Below are positions 49,811 to 63,187 of a DNA stretch of 64,000 nt, piece after piece. The notes under the pieces are model-generated. The model was not told the origin of the DNA. It saw nothing but the letters and a program-made list of their open reading frames with translations, and made no database searches. Both the position numbers and the translations under genes were made by a program. Each line of letters starts with the position of its first letter. Position 1 is the first letter of the stretch. Source of the stretch: Chaetorhynchus papuensis (taxonomy: Eukaryota; Chordata; Aves; Passeriformes; Rhipiduridae); contig VWYX01000769.1 in NCBI GenBank assembly GCA_013396525.1, positions 124,001 through 188,000 on the forward strand, written 5' to 3'.

Positions 49811-52046
49811 AACTTTGCTTTCACTGAAATCCAGACTCCTGTTTGTGAAAGCAAATTAAAAAACACTTGCAAGTACTCATTCTTTTAGAAAAGATGTGCT
49901 GTTTGTATTTGCACACAGAGTTTAGCACTACTGGGTTTGGGATGTGAGCAGTACCTTTGCTGCATCCCAAGTGATAACCTGATTAAACAAAGAAAAGAGA
50001 AATGAATGGAAAATTTTATAAAATATCAGCAAGCTATACTTTTTTTTTTGGTCTTGAGCTGACCTGACAACAACCAGTGAGCAATCCTGGATGAGTGAGC
50101 TATGTTCCTGTAATTTCTACAGGTAATAAAGAGAATAATAATTAGTTATGCAGAAGATTGGACTTATGGAGTTGACATGTGATCAAGTGTAAATAATAAG
50201 GCTGCTGGGCAGAGGCTTTGGCTTTAGATCATATACCTGATCCAGATTATTCCAATCTTTTAAAATGGGCTTTTATTCTCGTGTAGAGATGCTTTTCTGT
50301 AAGACTTCTGGCTCTGGTCCAGAAAGACTCAGAAATGAGACACACAAGAGAAGGTAATGTCCTGAACCCTCCAAAATATCAGATGAAGACTAGTTTCAGA
50401 GGTGATTAAAAGATGCATGAATTTTCCATGTATGGATGATCAGGACACCAGATGGGGATTGCATTTTTTCTTGGGTGAATTTAAAGAATGTTTCCTAAAT
50501 ACAGATTGCATATTGAATGTAACACCAGGCCCTGAGTAGGATGTGTAATATATATGTAAAAGGAATGCAATATATCTTAGAAATATAAGGTCAAGACACA
50601 GTCTCTCAGTGATTCAATCATGTGCAAAGCCCTAAGTGAAAACCAAACAATTGGGAAGCATTAAAATGTCTGGCACTACAGCTGTTAACATGCAAGCTCG
50701 GAGCCAGACTAGGATTTCTTTGCCACAGCTACACAGGTTGTTCTTCTACTTCTCTATTCTTGCCTTTAGTCCAGCTCTTGTCCTGTCATTGCCAAAAGTT
50801 TTCCCATTCTGTTCTGCCATCCCTTTTCATAAAGAAGCCACGTGAAGGAGGGCTCCTGCTTTTCAAAGTTCTTTGATGATTTTGATGACTTGTCGATTCT
50901 GCTTCACACAGAAAGCATGTGCATATCCTTGTTGAATACCAGACTTTGTGTGCACTTTCTCTTCTATTTTTAATCTTTATGTCAGATTCAAATCTCACGG
51001 AGTATTTCAAGACATTTTTATGTCTGGCTTGTTTTATTTGCCCATATGCAAAGAGCTCATTATGGTCCAGCCCAAGTTTGAATCTGGGGAAGCAATTTAC
51101 TGATGGGCAGTCTTGTAGAGCACCTCATGAGATCACCACTTATGTGGCAAGAAGATCTGGAAGCTGACAGAGGTGATAAAAAGCAGTTTGAAACAGGACA
51201 TGGAAGGCCACTGAGTTGAGAGAAGTTTTATGGCTTTATGGTTGGAAGTTTCATGGCCAGCAATCAAGCTGGCAGAGCAGGGTGAACTTGGGAGAGGAAG
51301 GGCCCTTGATTTTAAGGAACACCATATCAGCTCAGGTAGTGATTGAAGAGTGAGAAGGAGGGAAGGAGTGGGTGTAGATGTCCATTTTGTCCACATCTGT
51401 GGGGTTGTTTGTCCATGTAAGAGTGCTTGGTATCCGGTACTCCTTGCGGTCTATGTGTCTGCTCCACATATCTGCAAATACAAAGTACTGCCTTGTCTTT
51501 GAGGCCCTGGCATGGATGGGACATAAAGATGCCACTTCAGGGAGAAGGTGGCAACAAAAGATCAGAAAAGCAGAGAGGTCCAAGAATCAGACAGAGGAGA
51601 GCACATTGTCCTGCTTTGGTAGGAGTCCAACACTGTGAGTGTCCATTATAGAAAGCCTAGCCTCCATGCCTGAATGGTAGTACTTGGGGACTGAATAAGG
51701 GGAGCATGACAATGATAAAAAACCCAAAAAAGCCTTTAAAAAGAGTTGTGTGTATATGGAGTCAAAATTGCACTGTCATTTGTCAAAATTGCCAGTGCCA
51801 TATGATCTGAAGCCACTGTGACAGGTTTAGGTGAAAGTGCTGTGAATCCGATCTGTCGTGCTGCTAAAACCACGCCTGTCTGCAAGGACATCAGGTTTTA
51901 TTTGGAATAGCAAACAGATAAGGAAAGATCTGCTTCTGCACTTGTCAGTGCATTGAAGGACACACGGGTACCACACACAGGAGAAGAAAGTGGGGAATAA
52001 GACATACTCTTGGAAACAGAAGACAAGGTGTCTATAAGAAGACCGT

Positions 52047-52080
52047 GATAAAGAAGGGGGCGTTATGATGCCCCCTTATC
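52047..52080. repeat. Inverted repeat able to form a hairpin
   Basis: AAGGGGGC (52054-52061) and GCCCCCTT (52070-52077) are exact reverse complements around an 8-base loop. The outer arms GAT (52047-52049) and ATC (52078-52080) also pair if a short bulge is allowed. The hairpin is GC-rich in AT-rich surroundings. Its function is unknown. Confidence 0.85.
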
Positions 52081-53840
52081 CTCTCAATTACCTGAATTAC
52101 TAAGGACATTAAGAAAAAGATCCTAAGGAGTAGATGGTGAATTTTTCCTTTTGATTTATTACTAGGAAAGGAGTCAGTGGGTGTCTGTTGAGAGCTGAGA
52201 GGTAGGATCCATGTGGTGGCTGAGGCAGCTCAATGCCTACCCTTCCCAAAAGAAATGAGGGTGGGTGCAGGTGGAAGATGTCAGCACTCTGATGAAGGAA
52301 AGAAGGCAAAGAATGGTGAGAGTTGCTGTTAAGCTCACAGAAGCTGCTGCTGGACAGAATATGTTCCCAAAGAGGTGTGATTCAGCTTCTGGGGAAAGTC
52401 CTGAGAAAAGACTATAAATTTTCCTTCAGGCTATAGTTTGGGTTAGCCAGCTGCTCTGTGATGGAACCTGAGCTGGCTGGGGAACAATGTGCAGCAGCTG
52501 GAAATGAGAATCAATTGTGTGTGTATGAAGGGTGTGTCATTCTCAATGCAAGCAGGGATACCACGGTGCCAGATTAAAGCATTTATTTTGCAGCCACCCA
52601 AATGAGACAGAAATAGGGATCTGTTCTGAACTTTTCCTCCAGGATACCTGTTCTGCAGAATTATCTGAAAGGAGACTTGTGCGATGCATTCAGGAATGGA
52701 CCAGTAACACATTCCTAAAGCTGAAATTCTCATTCCCAGGGTATGTGAACCTTTTGGTATATATCAGGTTTGTCCAGGTTAGGGACTTCCCGGTTATTTA
52801 TATAGTGAATAAAACAAAATGAATTATAAGGATACTAACAGTTAAATCACATTAAAATCTGAATTCACATGCCTTGCTCAAACTCTTCCTACAGCTTTAA
52901 CTTTCTGGAGCTAGCTGGCTATCCCATGCCAGTCAGACACTTTCCAGCATGAGTCATTATAGTTTCCAATTTTTTTTTCCGAAATAAAAATGAAAAATTC
53001 CAAATGTCTTACATTTCTTTTTTCTATAGAAAAAAGGGACGGAACATCAAGTGCATATAGTCGAAGAATTGTTTTCTATTTCCTTTTACATCCCTAGTCT
53101 AGACAAGAGGTACTATGATGAGCCTTGCCTTTGCTGCCAATACCAACAGCACTTTGTGGTCTTGTTACCTCACGCCTGGCTAATTCCCAAGGACAGTCAT
53201 AGCTAACGAGTAGCCCTTTCAATGGCCATTCCAGCAATTCATTTGGGCCACCCTTTCAAGCAGCATGGAGAATTCTTGAGAGAGAAGGTCTTTTGTACCG
53301 GGCAATGTTTCACTTGCTGCGTTTAAACGAGAAGGGCAGTCAGGTTGTAAAGATTTATATAAATGAGAGCATTGTGCACTGGAAAGGAGATTGGCATGTT
53401 TGATCTCAGCTGTTATTGATTTACCTTTTCCACATGATAACATTCATTAGGCAGGGTAAGTAAAGGCTGGGGTGTTCCATTTCAATTATCTATGGTTAAA
53501 ATACAGACATTACACAGGGTGGAGCGTCAGTCCAGTTTCAGTGGGCTGAAGTGTGAAAACATTTTCCTACCAAGTCATTACATAGGATGACATGACTTTT
53601 TGAATCCTTTCCTGTCTCCTCCCCACCCACCCCACCCCTTTTTATGCCTTTTTCATTGTTTTTGAATATTTGTGTTTCTGGTCAAGGGAGCTATTCTGCC
53701 ACTTGAAATTCCCTGATACCTTCACTGCTGCTGTTGCTCTCTTGCCGTGCGTGAAGCACAGCAGTGCTGGTAAGGCACTGGTCTCCCTGCCTGACACCTG
53801 GCTCGTATCAGTGTCCCAAAAGGTTCATAGATTTATTAGA

Positions 53841-53930
53841 GCAACCTCCTGTACCTAGGAGGTGACTCTGCTATGAGAAGAGGTTGGACTAGGGCATCTC
53901 CAGGGATGACTTCCCACCTCAGACCTCAGA
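53841..53930 (+). mobile_element. CR1 LINE 3' UTR scrap
   Basis: The sequence 'gcaacctcctgtacctaggaggtgactctgct' followed by 'gaggttggactagggcatctccagggatgacttccca' matches the CR1 3' UTR block that usually reads '...ggttggactagatgacctccagaggtcccttcca'. It is short, lacks the octamer tail and lies in plus orientation. Confidence 0.75.
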
Positions 53931-56900
53931 CTGAAAAGGAGCCAATCTCCTCTCTTTCCCCACAGTGTAAGTAGAGTATAAGGCTGTCACAGCATGTTGC
54001 TACAGTGAACTAGGTACTTTAAAAATACAATTCTCTTATTTTAAAGAAAAACTAAGAGTAACAACAAAAAAATGGACAAAAACTAGTATCACATCAGAAG
54101 TAATTTCTTTCTCACTATTGGCTTTGGAGGAGCCTACAGTGACTTACTCAGGATTAGGTATGTAAATGGAAATTTCCAGAGCTAAGTGAGATGAATACTG
54201 CCCCAAATATTTTGATTTTTCAATTGAATGAATGGATGTCTCTCCAAAGATTCTTTCCTTCCACTGAATAATGTTTTTAAAATATTAAGAAGTTCCCATA
54301 ACAAAAATCAAGCACTTCACATTAGAATTATCTGCTCAAAACACATTTTCTTTTTACTTATCTCTTTGCTAAAATGCCAGAATCCATAATTTTCTTGCAC
54401 ATACCTCCAGGCATATTTGTGAAAAGACAACATTAATTTTAGCTTCCTTTATTTTAAGACTTGCTGAGTGTCCACAGCTCCTGTTAGTCTGTGTTGAAGA
54501 GGTTAATAGAACTTCAATAGAACATGGTTTCACCAGCTTCAAAAGTGTTTGAATACTTGAAAATGTTGACCTTTTATGTCCATTGCATATCCAAATTACT
54601 TTGATATAATGGAGATGACGTTGGCTGTTGACATCAGCTTAAAAACTTGAATAGAGAAGCATTTCATTGACCCTGTGGAAGACAAGCTGTGTGTGCTGCA
54701 TGATGTAGCTGGTGTATGCAAGTGGTAAAATAGCAGAGGATTGTAAATCATTACAAGCAACGACTTATACTTTGATTTGTACTTAGAGCTGCAGGTACTG
54801 AAATGGAAAACCTTATAATAAGGATTTGCTCTGATAAAAACCCCCCAATGTTATCTGAATGTACTTTATAAAAAAAGCCACATGCTTTCCTTGTCTGGAG
54901 ATGAGGCAGGAACTCAAAGACATTCCTTGCCAGGCTCCTTTTCTTAGGCATTTGCTCTTGTAGCTTTTCTCCTTGACCTTGTCACTGGTGGCACAAAATT
55001 CTGCCTCAGTCGTGTTCCTAATTCACTAGGCAGAGCCAGGCTACAAAAATCTTTCTATAACAAAAAGGTTAAAATGATGTGCACAGGCATGGAGGTAATA
55101 TTCCAGGTATTTTTCAGTGAGAGAGCTCATAATATGTTTGCCCTTTAATATGTGCACCCCACATGGTTCAAAAAACTTTTGGACAGTGAGAGACACTCTC
55201 CTGGTCACATCAGGCTCTAGAATCCAGACATTTCTGTGTCAGGTACATGCAGCTACTGTCTAAGCCAGAGGTTTTAATTAATAGACACAAAATGGGAGGC
55301 TGTTGCAACCCCAGTACATTGTTATAATATTGACTATTGTGCACCTGATTTCTAGTAAAAATTTTTAGACTTTTGTAAGTCTTATTTCTGTATGGCATTT
55401 TCTGCTTGACTGAGGTGTTCATGACCAGAGACGCCTTCATGGGAGAATATGTTTAAATGCAAATAGCATCATTTCTTTAAAGGTCTGTGGGAACTGATCT
55501 TCTAGAAATGTGATGTATTCTGGAAGACGTTTTAAATTCTTTTTTATGAAAAAGGATAGGAGAAAGGTAATGGTATGACTTTTAGTATTTACCATGTACT
55601 GTCATGAGAGATGTCCTACTGATGAGGAAAATCAGATTATTGGAAGAAATGGCTAAAGTAAGAGTAATTTAATTAATGAGGACAGGCATTTATATGAGAT
55701 GATAAAGGTTTGAGGAACCTACAGTATTAGGAGAAATATTTAAATATTTAATAATTTTATTGGTGATACGTGGCACATGCATTGCTTGGAACTGACAATG
55801 AGCAGATTTGAGCAGGGCTGGACATGTTCAGGTCTTGATGTTTTTCCTTTCCTTTCCTTCCTGTGTTCATGTCTGAGCTTGGGTGCTACAGCTTTTTGGG
55901 GAGAACGTGAGGGAGAAAGTTTTGCAATCCTGGTGTCAATGAAGATTTTTGACCTTGCTACCTAAAAAGCAGGACAAGCCTGGGATGATGAAGACCTGGA
56001 GATACGTCCCTGCTCCACCCCAATGAGGTAAGACAGTTTTCCAAGGGCTTGGACTGGCAGATTGGAAAGATGACTTGTGCTTTCGTGTATTTGTTTTCCA
56101 AAAGGATCAATTCTTTGCCTGCCTTGTCCTTTGTCCTTTAGACCTTTGGTGTGTTTAACTCACATACTGAGCTGTTTTCATCTGTGCTGGGCAAGGTTTT
56201 GGCCCTGCAGCTTGTGAGTGACTGTATGGTACCTACAGGTTTTGCAGCCAGATGAGTCTCCCGCACTCAGCTGCTCCATGAGGTGAAACAGCTTCAGTGT
56301 GCCCGGTGTTTTGTCTGCAGTGCATGGGGGAGTCAGAGAGGGTTATTTTCTGGCTGGGGAGCTATTTATTTTTGTTGAGCCTCTGTCATATACGTTTTGC
56401 AATTGCCTTTCTGGCATTCCTCCCCCTTTTCCAGTATGTACCTCAGTGGAAGTCTTGGCACATCCTGACAATGTGACGGTGCTTATTACGCATGAACACA
56501 TTGTCTCACTTTTGATTGAATGTTAGCACTTCTTTGATCAGGTTCCTTCTGCCTGAATTAATTAGGGCAGGAGTGACACACCCCTCCGTGGGCCTGGCTG
56601 GCCTTTAGCCCTGTACCTTTGCAAGGAGGTTTTTCATGCAGCTGAACTGGCATTAAGTCATGAGGACCTGGGAGAGTGAAGTTAGAGGAGAGCCCGATCT
56701 TACCGCTCCTGTGAGCAGAGCCGTTCCTATCAGGCTACATCAGGGATGTATCTGTGCCTGTTTTACTTAAAGTATGTCCTAGTTTTGCCCCTTTGAGCCA
56801 AGAAAAGGGAAAATTTTTCATATTTCTTCTCTGTTCCATGCTGTACTGGCTATTGGTTTTGTTTCTGAGTGTTTTGCTTGCTCTATCCAGATTTTCTCTT

Positions 56901-59022
56901 GCTCTGCATTTATTTTTACTGTCCAGCAAACCAGGCCACGCACAAGTTCCAGCACTTCTCCTGATGTGTGGAACCAGATTTCAGGCTTGTGTCATGCCTC
57001 ATTCCTTTACTGTGGAGTATACACTCACAGGGAGAAACAGAAGAAAAAAGACTGGACGGGATCAGGCCTTTCCCTTTCTACAGTTGTTTTTATCTCTTCT
57101 TCCTATTTCTTTTTCCCCCTCTAGAAAACTTCCGGTGTAGGTTTAAAACAGCTGTTGTGTATTCTTGAAAATTTTATACTGGATAAAGGAGAACTAGCTG
57201 TTTTGAAAAGCTGTCAATGTAAATTACTTCTCACTAGCATTGCTGCATGTTGTATTTGGTTCAGACAGTAAACTTGTATATATGTCTAGTATCAATTTAT
57301 TAAACAGTGGGTTCCTGAGCATGGTTTTTGGGGGAGTTTGAAGTGGTTATTTTTCTGAAATTTCTGCTTTTCTTTTTTACCATGTGTTTTCTGTAGTTTT
57401 GTGGTTTAAAGAATTTTACAAATCAAACCTAACATTTCCTTGTTTCAGATTTCCCTACTGGTGAAGAAAAACCATGTGTGTATGTAAATGCTGGTGCACA
57501 CCTGTTCACAGGCAGGGTTGTGGCAGAGATGGTGGGTGAAGTCCTTCGGGTCTGTCACTGGTACTCATAAATAGACGGGATCCTTTTGTTCTCCGATTCA
57601 GGCAAGCTTGCTTCTTTTCTTTGCATGGTCCCTCTGAACTGGGAAAATTCAGGAAAGGGTTTCGCATGTCCCGGCTATCCAATATTTCTAGAAAAATACC
57701 CTTTTTTTTTGTTTTCATGGTAATAAAGCCAGGCAATGGGAAAAAGGCAGTTATAGTTTTAATTCATGATCAAAAATAATAATAAAATGTATTAGCCAAA
57801 ATCAACACCAGGGTAAATCTGGTGAAGAAAGCTTGTTTTAAAGCTGCTCTGGGTAAAATATTTTGATGAGTCTGTTTCTCTAACATTTTCCTTAGTTGAA
57901 TTTGTTAAGAGCATTTTAAATTATTTTTTCAGCTATAGAATTTTAGTAAAATATTACTGTAGAATGGAGACATTCTTTACTCCAAACTTTCTTTTCTGCC
58001 CTTCATCTCCATCATCTCTAAGTTCATGTCATAATCACAGAAACATTGCCAGAACCTGACTTCTCTTTCCTCTGCATCTCTGCAATAACCTCTTCATGCC
58101 TTAATCAATTTGGATCTCATCTCTCCAATTGCCTGCTACTGTGTTCATCCTAAGTCTTTCTTCCTAAGCCTTTCTTTGTGCAATGAAGCAGATTGAACAA
58201 TGGGAAGAAAACAAAAAAGAAGAAGTAAAGTCCGGACTTGTGTCTGGTATAAATCAATGAAACTTCAGTGACTCAATTGTTGTCACTAGAATGATGTTGA
58301 TTTTACACCAGTCTAGAATGTCTATCCTGACATATGCTATAATTCTTCTTTGCTACATGGAAACCTTTCCTATTTGCTATTAACAAATTTCAAAAAATTT
58401 TTGATAATATCTGTTCAGTGAATGACTTTCCCTACGTATTCACCTAGAAACAGGTATAGTAATATATGGAAAGAAATAATATCTATTGCTTATTATTCCT
58501 AAATTGTTTGTTTTCTCCTGCTTGAACAGTTTTAGTCATGACCCAGAGCTAGCTGACTACTACTCATAAGTAACTAGTAGCTAGCATTCTGTGTGCATGA
58601 TGAAAACAGATTTGCATAAATTATGGGACAATTAAATATGGCAAATTCTCAAAATTAAGTAGCTGTTTGCCAGTGATTCACTGACAGAAAAAAACAGCTG
58701 ATGGGTTCAGATACTTTATTCACAATGACTGTTTTTTTCCAGTTCTCTCAGTGAAAGCGTGACTGCTAAAAAAGGGTTTAGCTTTCTTCTAGACCAGCTG
58801 CCTGTGCCACTATCCAGCTCTTCTACTTCAAATTCCATTCCTTTTGTTTTGTTTTGTTTTGCTTTGTTTTGTTTTGTTGATCTCTCTATTCAGACATTCC
58901 ACTTGCATCTATCCTCTCCCCAGCTCTTCTTCCATTTACTCAGGCTGAAGTTTTTTTTAAGTAGCGATGTCTTGGAATTTTAATGAGGAGATGGATGGCA
59001 CTGACATTTGCCCCATGTCAGC
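53931..59022. other. Unique non-coding sequence
   Basis: No gene is supported. The blocks 55205-55460 and 58540-58700 have a complex repeat-free texture and may be conserved. The frame 56754-57140 (128 codons, plus) is hydrophobic at its start but has no recognised domain and is treated as chance. Confidence 0.5.
58842..58878 (+). repeat. (TTTTG)n microsatellite
   Basis: About seven TTTTG units, one of them changed to GCTTT, form a simple pentamer repeat. Confidence 0.95.
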
Positions 59023-59115
59023 TATCATAGAATACCTGAGGTACGAAGGCACTTCTGGAGATCGTCTAGTTCAAACCATTTGCTCAGAGCAGGGTCAGCT
59101 GAAATATATAGGTGG
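59023..59115 (-). mobile_element. CR1 LINE 3' end, minus strand
   Basis: 'tatcatagaatacctgaggta' at the left is the reverse complement of the CR1 terminal octamer region. It is followed by 'ggagatcgtctagttcaaacc' and 'gctcagagcagggtcagctg', the reversed 3' UTR blocks. The element's 3' end is at the lower coordinate. To the right the match fades; any extension toward 59400 is not supported. Confidence 0.8.
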
Positions 59116-61254
59116 ATGTATTTTCCTGTTTGGAGCTGGAGTAGGCTGTGGTCTCTCTACACCAGTTTGGCTGTAGAAAAACCTTTTGGTGCTCAGCAAG
59201 CCTGTGTGTTTATGCACAGCACCACAGGCTGCCATGAGGACATAACCAGCAACCTGAAGGTGTTGGATAGCCACTCATGTTGCAAACCCCTGAGTCCCCT
59301 CTTGCCTTTTGAATGCTCTTCCATAATGACCAGTCTGTGTCCACTCCATAATAATATCCTATGCATATCAGGGAATGTTCGTTGGCTGCATGTATTTCAA
59401 CAATACATTTAGGAATGCACATGGTATAGTGATATTCTGGGAGCTGCCTTTTTAAGAGAATCAACTTGGGCTCTATTTTTAAAACTGCAATTCAATGCAT
59501 AGTCAATTGCTGGCCCAGCTGATACCACTTATTTATCTCACTTCCTGAATTAAAGGCACAAACAATTAATAGGATTCTAAGTGTCTTTATTTGCACAGGA
59601 GTTTGATTAGAGATGCAAAATATAGAAAGGAGAAGAAAAGATTCACACTACTTCGTTTTCCTGCATACTATGTATTGGATAATTTCAGCTATCTTTGTCT
59701 GTGTTACTTCTGGATCTTCTGGAGAGTATGGTACAAGAACGTTAAAAACAAAGCCTCCACATACACTCGGGAAAAATAAGCAAAACAAAATGAAATCCCC
59801 AATATTATTTTTATTTCATATCACTGCTAAAGAGAAAAGAGTACTAAAGCACACTAATCTGGAAATATGCCTAGACTGGCAAGTTTGGCAGCTAGTATAT
59901 TTCATATTGCATTGATACTAAATGAACAAACCTCAAAGCTCAGGTCTTGATAAAAATTATGCATTTTTCTTGGAATTCTCTTAAAAGGCTCCCCTTGCAA
60001 GCTGCTGGAATATGGTAAAATCACTGGATGTCCTTAATGAGCATAATTGGTTCTCGTATTAAGGTGGATGGATGTACAAAAAGTGTCCAGATTTGAGAGA
60101 ACAGCTCTTTTTTCATTACTTTTTCATTTAATAGATAAAGAACTTATGGCTCTCTTGTTCCTGGAGATAATTTGACTGTGCCACTGGTGCTTAGGATCAC
60201 CTGCTCAATTTATTTTTAAGAAGTACCAATTGTCTTTGTGCTGCATTACTGCACCACTCTGTATTATCCTGTTTTAGGGAAGAGGAGGTGTGCTTTCTGT
60301 CCATAAGTGCTTTCTGTAAGAGAAACGTTGTGTACAGAGGTCGCTGAGCTGTATCTTTGGCTTAGTAAGAAGTGGAAATGACAGCTAGTCAAGTTTGCTT
60401 TTCATTGTCCATTGTCACCATCCTCTTCAGTTGCCACTGGCTGTAAAGTGATCAAGTGGATTAATTTCCACCTTGGATGTTACTTTAAGTTTCTTTCCCT
60501 GCTTCAAGTTAAAGTTGCTCAAAAAGCGATTTAAGGGATGTCTTAGTGTTTGCCTAGTGAAGGTAAAATGTTATACAGGCTTTACATTGAACACGTCGAC
60601 CGTGAACGAAGTTTTGTTGTTTTATCTGTGAAGCTTTGAAAGTGAGATTAAAAATGAGTGACTTTTGCTATCCTGAAGAAAACCAACAAAACCTGAATTT
60701 GTTAGTCTCCCAGAAACCCCACTTCCATGATCAGCACCAACATCTCTGAAGGCTCCATACACATGGAGTGTGGGCCAGGCTGAAACTGCAGCATCTCTGT
60801 GGGGCTGCCCCTGGGACAAATTATTGTGCCTTCCAGGGGACAAGAGGGTAAACCCAGAACCTGCCCTGTCTTGTTCTCTTAACTCTCTCCTGGCTGTGGC
60901 TCTAAAACTTAGAGAGAGCAGAAAATATGGGTGTTTCAGGGACAGCCTGGCTGGGAGGGCAATGAGGAAAGGAATTGGTTAGGCAGCAGTGACAAGAGAT
61001 GAGTTGGAACTAGGGAGAAAGAAAGCAAAAGCAGAAAAAATGACATGGGGAACAGGGAAAACTGGGACAGGCTGAGGAGAAGATAAGGGTTGGAGCAGGC
61101 TGGGAAGATAGTGATATGAGGCACTGGACAAAGAGCTTGAAACAAGGAAGGACCACTCTAGATCAGGTACATTGAAAATACATACCATCTTGTTAAAAGG
61201 GAAGGGTCAGTGTTGCTGTTCATGCACTTGGCTGGGCTGTAAATATGATGTTCA
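59116..61254. other. Unique non-coding sequence
   Basis: No gene was found. The frames at 59008-59412 (134 codons) and 59613-59915 (100 codons) show no recognised domain. The block 59460-59630 is AT-rich and repeat-free. Confidence 0.5.
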
Positions 61255-61410
61255 TGATGCCTCGTCCAGGCTACTGATGAAGTAGTTAAACAGTACAAAT
61301 CCTGGGATAACTCCCTGCATTCCCTCTCTTCTACTGGTCTCCAGGTTGAGTACAACCTGCTAATCACTACAAGCTGCACCCAATCATTCAACCATGTTTT
61401 TAAAAAAAAC
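61255..61410 (-). mobile_element. CR1-family coding scrap, minus strand
   Basis: 'gctactgatgaagtagttaaacagtacaaatcctgggataactccctg' followed by 'ccaggttgagtacaacctgctaatcactacaagctgcacccaatcattcaacca' resembles the reversed reverse transcriptase coding block seen in many avian CR1 copies. There the plus strand reads '...gatgttaaacaggacc...ggcccag...ccctggggaacacc...ccatccagcca'. It is strongly diverged, so the family is likely but not certain. Confidence 0.6.
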
Positions 61411-63024
61411 CCTTGTCATCCCTTACAAGTGTCAACTGCATTTGAGGCTTAGCTTTCTTGGCACCACCAAGTCCTTACTTTACTTGCTGGATTGGAAATA
61501 TTTGTATGACTGTTGTATCTGAATTTTGTACAGCTCCTTTAAAGAACATTGTGTCTCTTATTTAGTCTTTCAGTATCTGTAGGAACTGCAGTAGTCATCA
61601 AGCCAGAAAGGTTAAAGTATAAAAAAGTACACGGTAACTGTATGTCCTTTAATGCAATTGTAATTTCAAGGAGGAGTCACATAGCTCAAAATCAATCTAG
61701 GTAAAATATACAATAAGTTGATTTGCAGGTATAACAAATACTTTTGATTTTTTGTTTTTCCAGGAGGAGAGATGGTTTAATTTAAGCTTGAATTTACTAT
61801 ACAGCCTCTTCAAATTTGAAACCAGCAATTTCCTGACCTCTCATCTGCTCTGCCTCTGATCATGGGACACACACCTGCAGATTTTCTAGTCACGGTTCCT
61901 GTAACCTATTTTCTTCTGTTTTTAGTGACACGTACATAAAACACAGAACTAAACATTCCTACTCTTATGCCTGGGAAAAAGGAAGAAGCACTACATCCAG
62001 AAGTATGGCCAAACATTTTTTTTACCACTGGACAGAAAAAGCATTGAAAGAAGAGTGATCTGGAGGATTATAATTGCCATGAGCATTAGAAATTGTTCTT
62101 CAGCATTCTTACAGAAATAATCCCTATTTGGGGATTTCAGTTCCCATATCTGACCTTCTCTCAAATTTTCATGTGTTAATTCTCATAGCAGCCCTTTCAA
62201 GTAATTAAGCACTTGCTAGCCCCATTTCACATACAATGAACTGCAGTCTTTATTTTGAACTGCTTGATTTTATGCTGAAGGTGGATTTAGACACCTTGAT
62301 TTGGGACAGCTCGCTGGCCTGATTACCTTTGATAGCCACTCACTGCCCTCTGCTCCACAAAGTTCCCCCATAGGACCTGTGGGTGTTGGCACTTGCTCCC
62401 TTCCCTGCCCACTGTGTCCACCAGCAGTGCAGGGACAGACTGACAGGTGCTGGACACAGCCATCTGCCCAGGGACCTCATCCCATGGAGTTTTTCTGAGC
62501 TCACCAGAGGCACTCAGAAGGGGATGAGGTCGATTTGAAGGGCAGCAGTTGTGTCCTCTTTCACCCAGGGCCACAGCTGGAGGACAGCTGGACAGTTGTG
62601 GACAGAGGACAAGGCTAGCACAAGGTGTGTGCCAGCTCAGAAATGAGGGCAGCAGTGCAGCAGAAGGGTGCCTGACCTAAGTTCAATCTTTTTTTCTAGT
62701 GAATAGCTTTCTTCTGGGCAGTTGACCCATTTAGCAAAGGCAGCCCCTTTTACTGCATTTTGCACTTGAGTGCTCCAAATGAAGGAAAGAGGGCAGGGGT
62801 GCTCATTGGAGCACTGGGACTCCCAAAGTGCCCTGTGCAGAGTCAGAGTCCTCCTGTTGGGGACACAGCCTGGCTTGGAGGTGCAAGGCAAACTGCTCAA
62901 GCACTGAGTGCTTGCTGTTTTGAATGCAGCATGTCCAGCAGCTCTGACAATCTTGAATTAACCCCCATCAACCTAACGGAGATGAGGAGAAAAATTCCTG
63001 GAATGGGAATCACAGGGAAGGGAC
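61411..63024. other. Unique non-coding sequence
   Basis: The part 62300-62960 is GC-richer than the flanks and has overlapping short frames on both strands, none recognised. No gene, tRNA or clear repeat is seen. Confidence 0.5.
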
Positions 63025-63187
63025 AAGAGAAATTTTTGGATGTCCCATCCGTGGAAGTGTACAAGGCCAAGCTGGATGGGACTTAGAGCATCTAGTCTAG
63101 TGAAAGATGTCTCTGCCCAAGGAAGGGATGTTGAAGCTAGGTGATCTCTAAGGTTCCTTCCAATCCAAACCATTCTAAGATTCTGTG
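63025..63187 (+). mobile_element. CR1 LINE 3' end
   Basis: The block has 'gtgtacaaggccaagctggatgggacttagagcatctagtctagtgaaagatgtctctgccca', then 'ggtgatctctaaggttccttccaatccaaaccattctaagattctgtgg'. These are the last part of CR1 with its octamer-type tail (ATTCTAAG ATTCTGTG). It is 5'-truncated and moderately decayed, in plus orientation like the copy at 13.0 kb. Confidence 0.92.

Larger units (their letters stand above)
49373..53840. other. Unique non-coding sequence
   Basis: No gene is recognised. An exact 15 bp tandem duplication is at 49781-49810 and an inverted repeat at 52047-52080. The block 53210-53460 has a complex, repeat-free texture and may be a conserved element. Frames here do not exceed 96 codons and have no recognised domain. 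Confidence 0.5.

Noticed and set aside
57990..58200. Pyrimidine-rich stretch considered as a LINE fragment
   Set aside because: No ordered match to CR1 or other LINE blocks could be established.
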